Origin: an uncultured Vampirovibrio sp.
Lineage (GTDB): Bacteria; Cyanobacteriota; Vampirovibrionia; Gastranaerophilales; Gastranaerophilaceae
Assembly (NCBI GenBank): GCA_910583725.1
Contig: CAJTXZ010000013.1
Coordinates: forward strand, 11,339 to 75,338
Direction: 5' to 3'
DNA length: 64,000 bases
Of the stretch, positions 46,740-56,365 are shown in pieces (the stretch's first letter is position 1; the number at the start of each line of letters is the position of its first letter). The notes below the pieces were generated by a model. The model made no database searches. It was not told where the DNA came from and saw only the letters and a list, made by a program, of their open reading frames with translations. The position numbers were made by a program, and so were the translations under genes.

Positions 46740-47819
46740 GAGACGCTTTCATATAAATAAAAACGGCAATAAGGTTGCAAGCTGGGGATATGATTTTTAT
46801 GATATTTTTGGCAAGAGACATCAAAAATCGGGCTTTAAAACAAAGCCCGATGCTGAAAAGGCGCAAGCTGAAGATATACAAGAAGCAAATAGGGGCGGAG
46901 CATCAATAAAAGATAAGAATATAAAGTTTAAAGATGTTATAGAAAATTTTATCAAACTATACGTGGAAGTTAATTTAAAACCCTCAACTATAAGAAGCTA
47001 TAAAGACCATTACAGATTGCATTTAAAAGGCTTTTTTAAAGAAATAAAGCTGAATGATGTTAATACTTTGATTATAAGCCAATTTGTGAAGCAAAAACAA
47101 AAAGAAGGTTTATCGGCAAAAACAATAAACAATATTTTAACTTCAATAGGGACTGTATTTAATTGGGCCATAGAAAATGGCTACACTGTGTTTAATCCGG
47201 CTCAAAGAATAAAAAAGCTAAAAGTAGAGCATGAAGAAATGAACTTTCTTACCAAAAATGAAATTGAGGCTGTTCTTTCGTATGCGCAAAATAATTATCC
47301 TGATTTTTATCCGTTGCTTTTAACAGCCATATATTCAGGAATGCGAAGAGGTGAAATACTGGCATTAACTTGGGATTGCGTTAATTTTAAGAAATCCACT
47401 TTAAAAGTTACAAAAACTCTTTTTAGAGGTGTGGTTACAACCCCTAAAACAAAAAATTCCATAAGGGAAATAAAAGTGCCAAAGAAGCTTATGGATGTAT
47501 TGCAAGAATTAAAAAATAGCATAAAGCCAAATGCATTAAATCTTGTATTCTCTCAAGGCAATGGAAAATTTATTGATGCAGACAATATGATTAAAAGGCG
47601 ATTCAACAAAGTCCTTGATGGTGCAGGAGTTTCAAGGATAAGATTTCATGATTTAAGACATACTTATGCCAGCTTATTATTGGCAAAAGATATGAATATT
47701 AAATATATTCAGAAGCAAATGGGGGGCACGCTTCATTTGAAATAACAATGAACACATACGCACACCTTATGCCGGAGGTTTATGAAAAAAGCGAGGTTAA
47801 GATTGATGAGTTATTTTAA
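46729..47819 (+). pseudogene. int: Tyrosine integrase, frameshifted in a G6 run before the catalytic Tyr
   Basis: The open part (46729-47745, 338 aa) has an arm-binding N terminus, a SAM-like core-binding domain and most of the catalytic domain: AIYSGMRRGEILALTWD (Arg), HDLRHTYASLLLA (HxxR). After KYIQKQMG the gene has six G instead of four (47711-47716). With GGGG the frame would read HASFEITMNTYAHLMPEVYE and end at 47819, restoring the second His and the nucleophile Tyr. As written the protein lacks its active tyrosine. It is the obvious integrase of element A, lying about 1 kb from the right att copy. Confidence 0.82.
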
Positions 47820-47833
47820 AATAAAAAATATTA

Positions 47834-48640
47834 TTATAAAGGCCAAGGGCGATTACGTTTTAAATAAGATGATTTCCGTTTTAATTCAAAGGAAGGCTTA
47901 CCATTTTTTAAAGTTATTGGAGCTTTTAAAATTTCTTTTGCAAACTCGAAGAGAGCGTATAACATTCCCATTGCAAGAGCTAATGTAAATAATATATCGG
48001 CTAGAATTCTGCAGAAAGCAGGAAAATAATCTCTCAGAAATAAGCCCACATGGCTTTTTAGATATTTATTTATTTTGTAAATCCAAAAAGAAAATTTGCT
48101 TTCATTTTCATAATAAAGATAGGAGGATAAAATTTGTGGAATTTTTTCGTAGTGGTCGTTATAATAAGTTGCAACATCATAGTTTGGACATGACTCATTA
48201 TCCTTTTTTCTATAAATATAATCTTTTACATGAGTTAAGTATTCATCGCAAAAAGTTTCCAATTTATCATAGTCTTTTGGTTTAATCAAAAATTTGTTAG
48301 CTTGCATTTCAATGTAAAAGTTTTGTTGAATTTCGGAGTACTGTTGCCTTATTGCTTCTAATTTGGTTTCTAGTATCTTTTCATTTTTTATTTCTCTTGT
48401 AATTTTGCCATATTTTTCAGTTATCTTGTTGCAATCTGCAAATAATTGATTTGCCTGCTGGTAAATATTTTTATACCTGAGTTTAAAAAGTTCTTTTCTT
48501 GCTGATTTTTCCGCAATAACATTTTGTCCTCTTGCTGCAGTCCAAGCCAATAAGCCAATAGCAATTGTAGCAAGTGCTTGAATAAATAATGCAAGTGCTT
48601 GCTTATCAGATTCAAATAAAATTAAAATTGAATTAGTCAT
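47834..48640 (-). CDS. Hypothetical membrane protein
   Basis: A 268-aa protein with one membrane helix near the N terminus (IQALATIAIGLLAWTAARG), a long helical cytoplasmic or periplasmic region rich in Tyr, Lys and Gln, and one or two helices near the C terminus (ILADILFTLALAMGMLYALFE, quoted in part: ILFTLALAMGMLYALF). The N-terminal layout is common in phage- and island-encoded proteins of unknown role. It is convergent with the integrase. Confidence 0.65.
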   Translation of the reverse strand: MTNSILILFESDKQALALFIQALATIAIGLLAWTAARGQNVIAEKSARKELFKLRYKNIYQQANQLFADCNKITEKYGKITREIKNEKILETKLEAIRQQYSEIQQNFYIEMQANKFLIKPKDYDKLETFCDEYLTHVKDYIYRKKDNESCPNYDVATYYNDHYEKIPQILSSYLYYENESKFSFWIYKINKYLKSHVGLFLRDYFPAFCRILADILFTLALAMGMLYALFEFAKEILKAPITLKNGKPSFELKRKSSYLKRNRPWPL

Positions 48641-48689
48641 AATCCAATTTTATCACAAGGTCTGTTTTGGCTTGTTAAAAAATAAATTT

Positions 48690-48709
48690 TGGTGACAATT
48701 TGGTGACAA
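48690..48709. repeat. Putative integrase arm site, right
   Basis: Identical to 34881-34900. It lies 60 bp inside the right border of element A. Confidence 0.6.
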
Positions 48710-48725
48710 TGAGTATATTTTAACA

Positions 48726-48761
48726 TAAAAAAGAGAGTTTCAAAATCTCTGAAACCCTCTT
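48726..48761 (-). terminator. Terminator linked to tRNA fragment copy 2
   Basis: AGAGAGTTTC and GAAACCCTCT form a stem, with a run of T on the minus strand. Same relative place as the tRNA-fMet terminator. Confidence 0.7.
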
Positions 48762-48769
48762 CTATCAAC

Positions 48770-48814
48770 TGGTTGCGGGAGCTGGATTTGAACCAACGAC
48801 CTTCGGGTTATGAG
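48770..48814 (-). other. att site copy 2: 3' half of tRNA-fMet
   Basis: Exact 45-bp copy of the tRNA-fMet 3' half. It is the border between element A (left) and element B (right). Sequence to its right (GATAGCCTCGGG) does not restore a tRNA. Confidence 0.88.
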
Positions 48815-49059
48815 GATAGCCTCGGGTTTTCCTGCCTGTAATGATTTTTCACGATTTACCACTATTTGGCACGAATTTTTATGAGAATTTATTCACTTTC
48901 ACTAAATTTATTAAAACTCTTTAACTTCATGTGCTGTGGAATGTGTTGTTTATTTGAAACATTAATTTTTTGTTAATTTTTCATCTGAATTGAAAAATGT
49001 GAAATAGAATATAATTCTATAATGGAATTTAAATTGTATTGTCGGAGCAGGAGGAATGC

Positions 49060-49956
49060 ATGACTGATTTTAAATTAAAAATTAATTTGGGCGAAGCTTC
49101 TATTGAATTAGAAGGTGAAGCTATTTTAGTAAAAGAAATTTTAAACGACTTGAAGGAGACTGGTTTAGGCGTTCTAACTAAGGTCGCTACCAATCAAAAC
49201 GACAAAGCGAGTTCTATAGATAAATGTAACGCTATAAATAATACAAATGCAGATGTAGAAGAAGTATCAACTGAAAGTACGGAATATCCCAGTTTGAAGG
49301 ATTTAATGTACAATGATAGTATCAAGAGCGAGTCAGATAGAATTATTGTTTTTGTTCATTATTTATCTTCTTTTGGACAAAATGTTGTTGGTGAAAGTGC
49401 TATAAAGGAAAATTACCAAGAATTTAATTTATGGAAGAAAGCACGTAGTAATTTTAAGACCAATATTAAAAAATTAATACGAGCCAAAAAAATGTCTTCT
49501 GTTGATAGCGGATATATATTGACACAAAAAGGAAAGGATGATGCAGATGCAATAATATTTGGCAGACAAAGGGAAAAAGAAACTAAAAAAGATAAAATTA
49601 ATAAAAGTACCAAAAATAATTTTACAAATTATCAAACTGTTGAGCTGAATTTAACTCGTGAGGACAAAGCAGAACTTATAAAATTATATTCCAATAAAGA
49701 AGATTTAAATACTATTGATAAGGTGTTGCTTGCCAGTCATTGGTATAAGAATAATAGACAAGAAACTATAATCAACAAGGATATTGTATTTACCATATTA
49801 AGGAATGCAAATGTTAGTACGGCGTTCAGCATACAAGATGCATTGGGTAATGCCAAGAAAAAGAATTATTATTCGAAAACTGGTAAAGCAGGAGAGTTTG
49901 AATTTTCTTATTTGGGTGAAGATTATGTAACAGAACATCTTTTAATACAGGAGTAA
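49060..49956 (+). CDS. Hypothetical protein of element B
   Basis: A 298-aa protein. It opens with a short beta-type segment (KLKINLGEASIELEGEAILV) followed by a helix. Then comes a linker, two winged-helix-like segments (about 85-160 and 205-295, SLKDLMYNDSIKSESDRIIVF, quoted in part: SDRIIVFVHYLSSFG; KVLLASHWYKNNRQ). ATG 49060 has GGAGGA upstream. It is followed after 3 bp by the next gene, so the pair is cotranscribed. No function assigned. Confidence 0.65.
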   Translation: MTDFKLKINLGEASIELEGEAILVKEILNDLKETGLGVLTKVATNQNDKASSIDKCNAINNTNADVEEVSTESTEYPSLKDLMYNDSIKSESDRIIVFVHYLSSFGQNVVGESAIKENYQEFNLWKKARSNFKTNIKKLIRAKKMSSVDSGYILTQKGKDDADAIIFGRQREKETKKDKINKSTKNNFTNYQTVELNLTREDKAELIKLYSNKEDLNTIDKVLLASHWYKNNRQETIINKDIVFTILRNANVSTAFSIQDALGNAKKKNYYSKTGKAGEFEFSYLGEDYVTEHLLIQE

Positions 49957-49959
49957 TAA

Positions 49960-50712
49960 ATGAAAGATTTAGAACTGTTTTATCATAAAATACCACAGGA
50001 AGATAAAGAAACTGGCTCTGTAATATCATACTTTGCGCATTATTGTGAAGAAAAATCAAACGCGGTAACGCCTGTTTTGGTAAAATCCTGCTATGAAAGC
50101 CTATCTTTAAAGCCATATTCAAATATATCTTCATATATGAGTTCAAAATCAAAAGGTAAATCACCAATATTTTTAAAAAATAAAAACGGTACTTATAGAT
50201 TATCTCGTAAGGCAAAAGAAGAAATTGCCTTAAAACTAAATGATGTTATACGGCTTCCTGCAACCGATAATTTGGTTCCAATGAGTATTTTTGATAATAC
50301 TCGCCAATATATTGTTTCTATCGCAGAACAAATGTGTAAGTGTTATGATTATGGGTTATATGATGCCTGTCTTGTTATGATGAGAAAGCTTGTTGAAGCT
50401 GTAATAATTGAATGTTTTGAGCGGTATGGTGTAGCTGACGAAATAAAAAAAGATGGGCATTATGTATTTTTAAGTGAATTAATTCCTGCATTTATAGAAT
50501 CAAAACATTGGACAGCAGGAAGAAATATAACCAATAATATTTCAAAGGTAAAAAAATGGGGAGATACAAGTGCCCACGCAAGAAGATATATAGCTAAAAA
50601 AAGCGACTTTCATGAATTTAAATCCGAATTGAGGATTATTTTACAAGATATAATACTGCTTATAGATTATCCTAATTGGAATTTAGAAAAGAAAACTAAA
50701 AAGGTTTCATAA
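49960..50712 (+). CDS. Hypothetical protein with DUF4145/HEPN-like C-terminal region
   Basis: A 250-aa protein. Residues 1-85 look like a small DNA-binding-type winged helix (FLKNKNGTYRLSRKAKEEI). Residues 120-240 resemble DUF4145-type HEPN-like helices: YDACLVMMRKLVEAVIIECF and WGDTSAHARRYIAKK, where the family has GNxAAH. Such domains occur in defence and RNA-cleaving proteins, but the RX4-6H motif is not clear here. It converges with the integrase 1 bp apart. Confidence 0.6.
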   Translation: MKDLELFYHKIPQEDKETGSVISYFAHYCEEKSNAVTPVLVKSCYESLSLKPYSNISSYMSSKSKGKSPIFLKNKNGTYRLSRKAKEEIALKLNDVIRLPATDNLVPMSIFDNTRQYIVSIAEQMCKCYDYGLYDACLVMMRKLVEAVIIECFERYGVADEIKKDGHYVFLSELIPAFIESKHWTAGRNITNNISKVKKWGDTSAHARRYIAKKSDFHEFKSELRIILQDIILLIDYPNWNLEKKTKKVS

Positions 50713-50713
50713 T

Positions 50714-51901
50714 TTATGTGTATATCTTCTCCAACTTCTCCAATTCCTGTTCTGCGAAGTCAGGGATAACATGCCCGTAGATGTCGTGAGTGATTGTTAT
50801 GCTGGCATGTCCTAAAAGTCTTGAAACTACAATGGGTTTCATTCCGCTTTCTAAGGCTCTTGTTGCAAAAGTATGCCGCATAGCATGAACATTTCTGTGG
50901 GGTATATCGAGTTTCTTCTGTATTCTGCTGAAAGCATCTAAAAAAGTTCCGGCATCTGTAAAATACCCGTCTTCTCTTGGAAAAACAAGGTTGAATTTGT
51001 AATAATCCTTGCCGAGTTTCTTTTTTAAAAGGTTTTGTGCTTGCTTATATTCTGTTAAATCAGCCATTAATTTTGGTAATACTTTAATTGTTCGGGTCGA
51101 TGTATCAGTTTTTGTATTGTACACAAATCCTAATATTGTTTTACTGTCTGCCTTATAGCTAAAATTTTTATTTCTTTGCACCTGTTTATTAATTCTTACC
51201 GTGTTGTTATCGAAATTTACACAATCCCAAGTTAAACCCAATAATTCACCCGCTCTTAAACCTGTATAAAAATCAAATTTTATAGCCATGCCGTAATAAT
51301 GATTTTTGCACTCTGCAATAATTTTTTCTTGTTCATCCCTTGTAAATACTTCAACTTCTTTTTTGCCTTCGCGCCTTAATTTTACGTTCAATAAAGGGTT
51401 TCTGATAATTAACCCTTCTTTTAAGGCATAGTGTATAGCACTGCTTATTACAAGGTGAATATTTTCAACCGTTTTTGGTGCAAGTCCGCCCCTGCCTGCT
51501 AATCTTCCATGCAAATATAAGAAATTATAAAAATCTTGTATGTGTTTACTTGTTAGATTTGTAAATGCAATATCACCAATTTGTGGTTTAATGTGCCGTC
51601 TTATTATCATTTCATAGCTTTGGCTTGTTGAAACCCTCAACCCGTGGATAGCGCAATCATAAAACCATTTGTCGAAAAATTCACCTACTTTTAAACTTTT
51701 TGTGCTAACATCAATACCTGCTTGATGTTTTGACATTAAATCTTTCAATAGCGTTCTTGCTTCACGTTCTGTTGTCGCTCTGCAGGTTCTAAAAATCCTG
51801 TTTCCTTTTGAATTTATACCAATTTCAAATTTGCCAATCCATTTACCGCTTCTTGTTTCTTTATATATGCAGCCTTCGCCATTGCTTCTTCTTTTTGCCA
51901 T
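50714..51901 (-). CDS. int: Tyrosine integrase of element B
   Basis: A 395-aa phage-type integrase: an arm-binding N terminus (SNGEGCIYKETRSGKWIGKF), a core-binding domain, and a complete catalytic domain: Arg in FYTGLRAGELLGLTWD, Lys region TRTIKVLPKL, HAMRHTFATRALESG, LLGHASITITHDIYGHV (second His and Tyr). It should recombine at the tRNA-fMet 3' end. Its ATG directly abuts the stop of the serine recombinase gene (TAAATGG), so it is translationally coupled to it. Confidence 0.9.
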   Translation of the reverse strand: MAKRRSNGEGCIYKETRSGKWIGKFEIGINSKGNRIFRTCRATTEREARTLLKDLMSKHQAGIDVSTKSLKVGEFFDKWFYDCAIHGLRVSTSQSYEMIIRRHIKPQIGDIAFTNLTSKHIQDFYNFLYLHGRLAGRGGLAPKTVENIHLVISSAIHYALKEGLIIRNPLLNVKLRREGKKEVEVFTRDEQEKIIAECKNHYYGMAIKFDFYTGLRAGELLGLTWDCVNFDNNTVRINKQVQRNKNFSYKADSKTILGFVYNTKTDTSTRTIKVLPKLMADLTEYKQAQNLLKKKLGKDYYKFNLVFPREDGYFTDAGTFLDAFSRIQKKLDIPHRNVHAMRHTFATRALESGMKPIVVSRLLGHASITITHDIYGHVIPDFAEQELEKLEKIYT

Positions 51902-52591
51902 TTATGCAGCCTCTCTTTTCTGTTTTGCTCCTGTGGTACTCGGCTTTGCCTGCGTTCCTACGTCGCCATCGTTAAGTTGCGTTGCCGAAAACTCAACGTT
52001 TCCGCCAACTTCACCCCGGCTATCGCGCACAAAATTATAAAAAGTATTAGTTTTTAAATTCAGCAATTCACAAGCTTTTTTGGCTGTGATTTTACGTGTA
52101 ACCCATTCGCTATACACTTCTTGCCAGTTATCTGGTTTTGATATTTTCTTTCTGCCTTTGTATTTACCCTCTTTTTTAGCAACTGCTATACCGTCTTTTT
52201 GCCTTTCTAAAAGGTTTGCACGTTCAAATTCATAAATTGCGCCCAGCATTGTAACCATTAATTTACCGCTTGGCGTGCTTGTATCAAGTTTTTCCTTGTG
52301 GCTGATAAGTTTTACGCCTTTTTCTTCTAATTTTTCTATAATCCACAGTAAATCTTTTGTACTGCGGGCAAGCCTTGAAAAATCTTTAACATAAACAGTG
52401 TCGCCGTTTCTAACATAATCAATCATTTCTAAAAGTTTTGGGCGGGCTGTATTTTTGCCGCTGATTTTTTCTTCAAAATACTTGTCAATCTTGTATTGTT
52501 CTAAAATTTCAAATTGGCTTTCCGTATTTTGTTCCAGTGTGCTTACTCTGATATAAGCGACATTTTGAACCTTAATTTTTTCTTCTTCCAT
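51902..52591 (-). CDS. Serine recombinase (resolvase/invertase family)
   Basis: A 229-aa protein with the resolvase catalytic domain: NVAYIRVSTLEQNTESQ (nucleophile Ser), VYVKDFSRLARSTKDLL, LMVTMLGAIYEFERANLLERQ (partial: MLGAIYEFERANL) and a C-terminal helix-turn-helix (ITAKKACELLNLKTNTFYNF). A 35-residue low-complexity tail follows. ATG 52591 has AAAGGAGG upstream; the longer frame is unlikely. The pairing with a coupled tyrosine integrase is unusual. It may resolve element dimers or tandem copies, or control inversion. Confidence 0.88.
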   Translation of the reverse strand: MEEEKIKVQNVAYIRVSTLEQNTESQFEILEQYKIDKYFEEKISGKNTARPKLLEMIDYVRNGDTVYVKDFSRLARSTKDLLWIIEKLEEKGVKLISHKEKLDTSTPSGKLMVTMLGAIYEFERANLLERQKDGIAVAKKEGKYKGRKKISKPDNWQEVYSEWVTRKITAKKACELLNLKTNTFYNFVRDSRGEVGGNVEFSATQLNDGDVGTQAKPSTTGAKQKREAA

Positions 52592-53127
52592 TTTACCTCC
52601 TTTGGACTTTTGCATTATTGGATATTTATGTTTTAAAGTAAAGACTTCCGCAAACATCTTTTTAAAAATTAAAAAATCCACTCTAAACAAATACATTTTA
52701 AAACGTTGAGATGCTTTGTTTTAGACCATAGTCTATTTAAAGACATTTCTTAATCAAGTTCTGTTAAACTGATGATTTTTATACACGCATTCTTTGAACA
52801 AATACTGCAAGCTATATCTTTTACATCTAAATATATGTATTTTTTGTTTTTCTTGTCTTGATTAATCATTCAATGCGTTTATATAAATGATGACAACAAA
52901 TAACCAATTTGATTTTGAAAGACTGGCATTTGTGCTGATAAACTCCTAAATTTAAGCCTTCATCCTTGTGTTTGTTGGCTTCTAACCTAATTGATGCCAG
53001 CCATTGGCAAAATACAAATTTTATACATTTTCAATAATCATATTAAAAATATAACTATGGATTATTCTATCTATTTGCTAATTGTATTAATATGTAAATT
53101 ACATATGCATTTTTACAGTCGCTGCAT
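52592..53127. other. Noncoding stretch within element B
   Basis: About 530 bp, AT-rich, between the Rep-like gene and the serine recombinase gene. Two short stretches share GCCAG-CATT words (52924, 52993), but no clear gene, tRNA or long repeat is seen. A recombinase target or promoter is expected here. Confidence 0.4.
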
Positions 53128-53697
53128 TTAGCCCACAGGATATCTAAAGATGGCATCTTTTCTGTTATTTGCGTGAAAATAAATATCATCCTCTTGCTTT
53201 GTTGAAATTCGTGTCATCTTTTTAAAATCAATCGGAATAATATTTGTAAAATCCCTGACGTATCTTAATGTTCCGGATTGTCTTACTACATATTGAAAAT
53301 AATATAAAGGGTTTGTATTTGTTATATCGTATGCCCTGGAAGTTCCTTCTCCGTATTTTCTTGTAATGCTTTCAACAAGTTTATTTGAAATAATTTTTTC
53401 TTGTTTGGTGTAGGCAATTATAATATGAAGGTGCGGTTGAACAGTTTCGGGCGGCGCAAAAAGTACACGTTTTGAAACAGCTTTTCTTTTTGGACGACCT
53501 TTTTTGCCATTATGAAACATAACATATTCGCCAAAGCGCAAGCTTAATTGACTTACTGCAAATAAACAAGAGAATGGCAATTCTGTTCTTTTTGCAAATC
53601 TATCCATTATCATTTTTAGGCGGTTAGCTTCTTTTATCGCATCTTCCATGCTGTCAAATTTAACCGAATGTTCTACATTTATAAACCTAATATCCAT
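53128..53697 (-). CDS. HUH-type replication initiator-like protein
   Basis: A 189-aa protein. QPHLHIIIAY provides the His-hydrophobic-His (HUH) metal motif of rolling-circle Rep proteins and relaxases. A candidate nucleophile Tyr lies in NPLYYFQYVVRQSGT, where the family has Y-x-x-K; Lys is replaced by Arg/Gln. It is shorter than typical Rep. It may nick an element origin for replication or mobilisation. It overlaps the preceding gene by 19 bp. Confidence 0.6.
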   Translation of the reverse strand: MDIRFINVEHSVKFDSMEDAIKEANRLKMIMDRFAKRTELPFSCLFAVSQLSLRFGEYVMFHNGKKGRPKRKAVSKRVLFAPPETVQPHLHIIIAYTKQEKIISNKLVESITRKYGEGTSRAYDITNTNPLYYFQYVVRQSGTLRYVRDFTNIIPIDFKKMTRISTKQEDDIYFHANNRKDAIFRYPVG

Positions 53698-54092
53698 ACT
53701 GCTATCTCCTTTCTTTGTCTTTCTGTTAACCTTAGTTTGCCCGAATTTTCAAGTGCCCATTTTTTGTATTCCTTATATATTAGATATTTTCGTCCTATAT
53801 TGTCTTCCTTTATAAGGCTGTTAAAGGTTTTATCCCTATCGAGCCATTGTTTTAATTTTGCGTTTGAATATATGCAAATAAGCCTTGATAGCGCATAGAG
53901 TATCTGATGATAACCTATTCTGTCATCATTCTTAACATCTTTTGAATATATCCAATCCACCTCTTTATCCGTATTTGAAATGCTAAATAAATTCATTGGA
54001 TTATTGTGAAGTTCAATTTTGCCTTTGTAATACGGGTCATAATTGCGGCTGAAATTTTTATGTGTTCTGTGGTAATAATTTTCATTTATCAT
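53679..54092 (-). CDS. Hypothetical protein between xis-like and Rep-like genes
   Basis: A 137-aa, Tyr/Asn/Lys-rich protein of unknown family. The ATG at 54092 sits in an ATGA overlap with the stop of the excisionase-like gene, with GGGAAAGG upstream, so I prefer it over a start 12 codons earlier. Context suggests an auxiliary DNA-processing role. Confidence 0.65.
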   Translation of the reverse strand: MINENYYHRTHKNFSRNYDPYYKGKIELHNNPMNLFSISNTDKEVDWIYSKDVKNDDRIGYHQILYALSRLICIYSNAKLKQWLDRDKTFNSLIKEDNIGRKYLIYKEYKKWALENSGKLRLTERQRKEIAVWILGL

Positions 54093-54352
54093 AGTGTTAT
54101 TACCTTTCCCGTATTTCTCATAATCCATTCGTTAAAATCGTTTGCAACTATGTATTTTTTCCCTCCTATTTGTATGACGGGAAAATCTTCAAGTCTACAT
54201 AGTTTGTAGACAGTGTTTATACCAATGTCAAAAGTTTTTGAAAATTCTTTGACTGTAAATAAATTGGCATAAAGTCTACCGCTGCAATTTTGACGGATGT
54301 CCTCCATAGTATCCAGCATTCTAAATCTGTTGGGTGGCAGTCTATCTTTCAT
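54089..54352 (-). CDS. Excisionase-family DNA-binding protein
   Basis: An 87-aa protein with a helix-turn-helix of the excisionase/MerR type: LFTVKEFSKTFDIGINTVYK, FPVIQIGGKKYIVAND, EWI. ATG 54352 has AAAGGA 7 nt upstream. First gene of the minus-strand operon that ends with the integrase, so likely xis of element B, though it could regulate the Rep gene. Confidence 0.78.
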   Translation of the reverse strand: MKDRLPPNRFRMLDTMEDIRQNCSGRLYANLFTVKEFSKTFDIGINTVYKLCRLEDFPVIQIGGKKYIVANDFNEWIMRNTGKVITL

Positions 54353-54845
54353 ATTTCTATCCTTTCTATTTGCGCTCCGCAATTTACTATCACTAAAAAC
54401 GCCTACAGAAAGACATAAGTATGCATCCGAATATTTAACCAAATATCAGTGAGCGCAAATTTCCTTTACTTAAAATCTTTCTGTGGTGAAGGCTTCTGTT
54501 TGATAACCGAGCATAAAGCCAAAAACTGCTGGGGAGTATTTAAGTAAGGGAAATACTCAAAATCTGTTATTTGGTTGTCAATTTGCAATTTGTGTTCACA
54601 GTTTAACAAGCATTGAAAAAAATCTCAACGGGGTTTATACCCGAAGGTTTTGTGAAAATAAATCGACAAATCAGTGGTGATGATATGTTCGATGCAAATA
54701 AAAGTTTTACATAACTTTGTAATTTACATACAATTTTTGCATGCAACCGTATAAAAGAGTCCTTAATTCTCTGTGTAAAATTTAGATTTTAATGTGCCTA
54801 AAATAAAATCATATCAAAGTGTTCGATGTTATCAGGGGGGTATTC
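54353..54845. other. Noncoding region upstream of the element B operon
   Basis: About 490 bp with hairpin-forming words (TTGCATGCAA near 54737-54746, GGGTTTATACCC at 54635-54646) and no supported gene. It must hold the operon promoter and may hold an origin for the Rep-like protein. Confidence 0.45.
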
Positions 54846-56344
54846 TTATTGCATAGACATTTTAATAATATCATCCAGGGTATAGACGATATACTCGGGT
54901 TTGTTGTTTATAAATCTCTTACCACTAGAAGTTATGCCATTTGTGGCAATCAAAATAACTTTATCTGCTCCAAAGTCATCTTTGATACCCCACAAGGCTC
55001 TAATTGGTTCTGGTGGGACAGGATGCGTATATTGTTTGCATTGGACGATTATATTGCAATTATCTTTTGTCAAAAATAAATCCACACCGCCATCGCCACT
55101 ACCGCGCGTTACTTTAACATTATAACCTTGCAATTTAAATAAATTTGCAATTTCTTTTTCAAAACTCCAAGGGTCTAAAGACATCCACCAAGTAGCGTTA
55201 TGTTCGCATTTTGTGTCGGTTAATACCGTAGTTGTAGTGGCTGTATTTTGCATATTTGCTAACATATTTTTTGCTTCATCTTGTATTTTTAGAGTTTTTA
55301 ATTCTTTGATTGTTAGGGTTAGTAAATAAAAATATTTCCAGTTTTTGTCTGTACAATTTATAATATCCTCAAAAGAAGCTTGAGTGTTATTATAATTCAA
55401 GTTGGCAATAATGTCATATTTAAGCGTATCTTCGTACAAGTCTAAAGCAGACTCCATTTCAGTAAAATCTTCTTCCAATGGTTTTAGTATTTCTATTTTA
55501 TATTTTTGTATATATTCCAACAGAAGGTCTATATGCAATAAGTCATCGTTAAATATTTTGATGTAGGCTTGCATAAGACTTACTATATCTTGTTTTAAAT
55601 CAGGGTTGTTGGATACAAATTTATCCTCAAAAATACTGTAAATTTCTAATGCGTAATAGTAACTTAGAACAAAATCTACTATACGTAGCTTTATTTCCTC
55701 TTTTTTAAGCGTCGCATAATGCTTGTATCTAATATTTCTGATTGACTGCAATGTGTTTTCAGATAAATATAGTGTATCATAGCTTATGCTTTCAATAATT
55801 GGAATTTTTATCTGATAATTGTTTTCAATCAAATAAGCAAATGCAGATATTTCATTTTCCTGAAAGTTTTTATTTATTTCACTTGGTAAATCGCAAGCTG
55901 GCAATAGAGTTTTTATGTATTTTATGGAGTATGGCTTAACTTTATCTAAAAATGTTTTGAACTCTTCTTGTGTTGTTTCCGTGTTACTTCCCTGTAATTC
56001 TGATATTTCGGCTTCACGTAAATCTGCAAGTTCGTTATATTTTTTGACATAAATCTCATATAAAATACATCTAACACGATATGGCACATCTGCCGCATAA
56101 TTGTTTTCAATTTCAATATTATGGCTTTTTATTAACTCATAAAATTGTTTATAATCGTCAGAATTGGTTCCGTTTTGTTACGAGTAATTGTTTTCTTTAT
56201 AAAATCTTCAGCTAAAACTTTTATTTGTTGCGACTGCATTTTTTCTAGTTGCATCTTTTCTAGCTCTGATTCTTTTTGTTTTAAGTAATTTTGCCATATG
56301 ATAATAAAAATAATGATTATAAAAATAAATAAAAACATTGCCAC
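54846..56344 (-). pseudogene. Membrane-anchored Mrr-like restriction nuclease, frameshifted
   Basis: The main frame (54846-56087) encodes helices and then a C-terminal Mrr-type PD-(D/E)xK domain: FEKEIANLFKLQGYNVKV, GSGDGGVDLFLT, NIIVQCKQY. A preceding frame (56132-56344) encodes an N-terminal membrane helix (FLFIFIIIIFIIIWQNYL) and a coiled coil. The main frame stays open back to 56175 (NGTNSDDYKQFYELIKSHN) with no start codon except a GTG at 56087. One extra A in AACAAAACGG (near 56174-56183) would join them into one protein of about 500 aa. It likely cleaves foreign or modified DNA from a membrane position. Confidence 0.65.
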
Positions 56345-56365
56345 ATTCCGCTTTTTAAGATTTTT

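Larger units (their letters stand above)
34751..48814. mobile_element. Integrative element A at tRNA-fMet
   Basis: About 14 kb between two direct 45-bp tRNA-fMet 3'-half repeats. Both ends carry the same 20-bp double repeat TGGTGACAATTTGGTGACAA (34881-34900 and 48690-48709), as expected for integrase arm sites. Inside: methylase-like protein, nuclease-ATPase fusion, small recombinase, XRE, secreted protein, PrimPol/helicase replication module, excisionase-like protein and integrase. No conjugation genes and no phage structural genes are seen, so it resembles a satellite or mobilisable genomic island. The integrase frame is broken. Confidence 0.8.
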
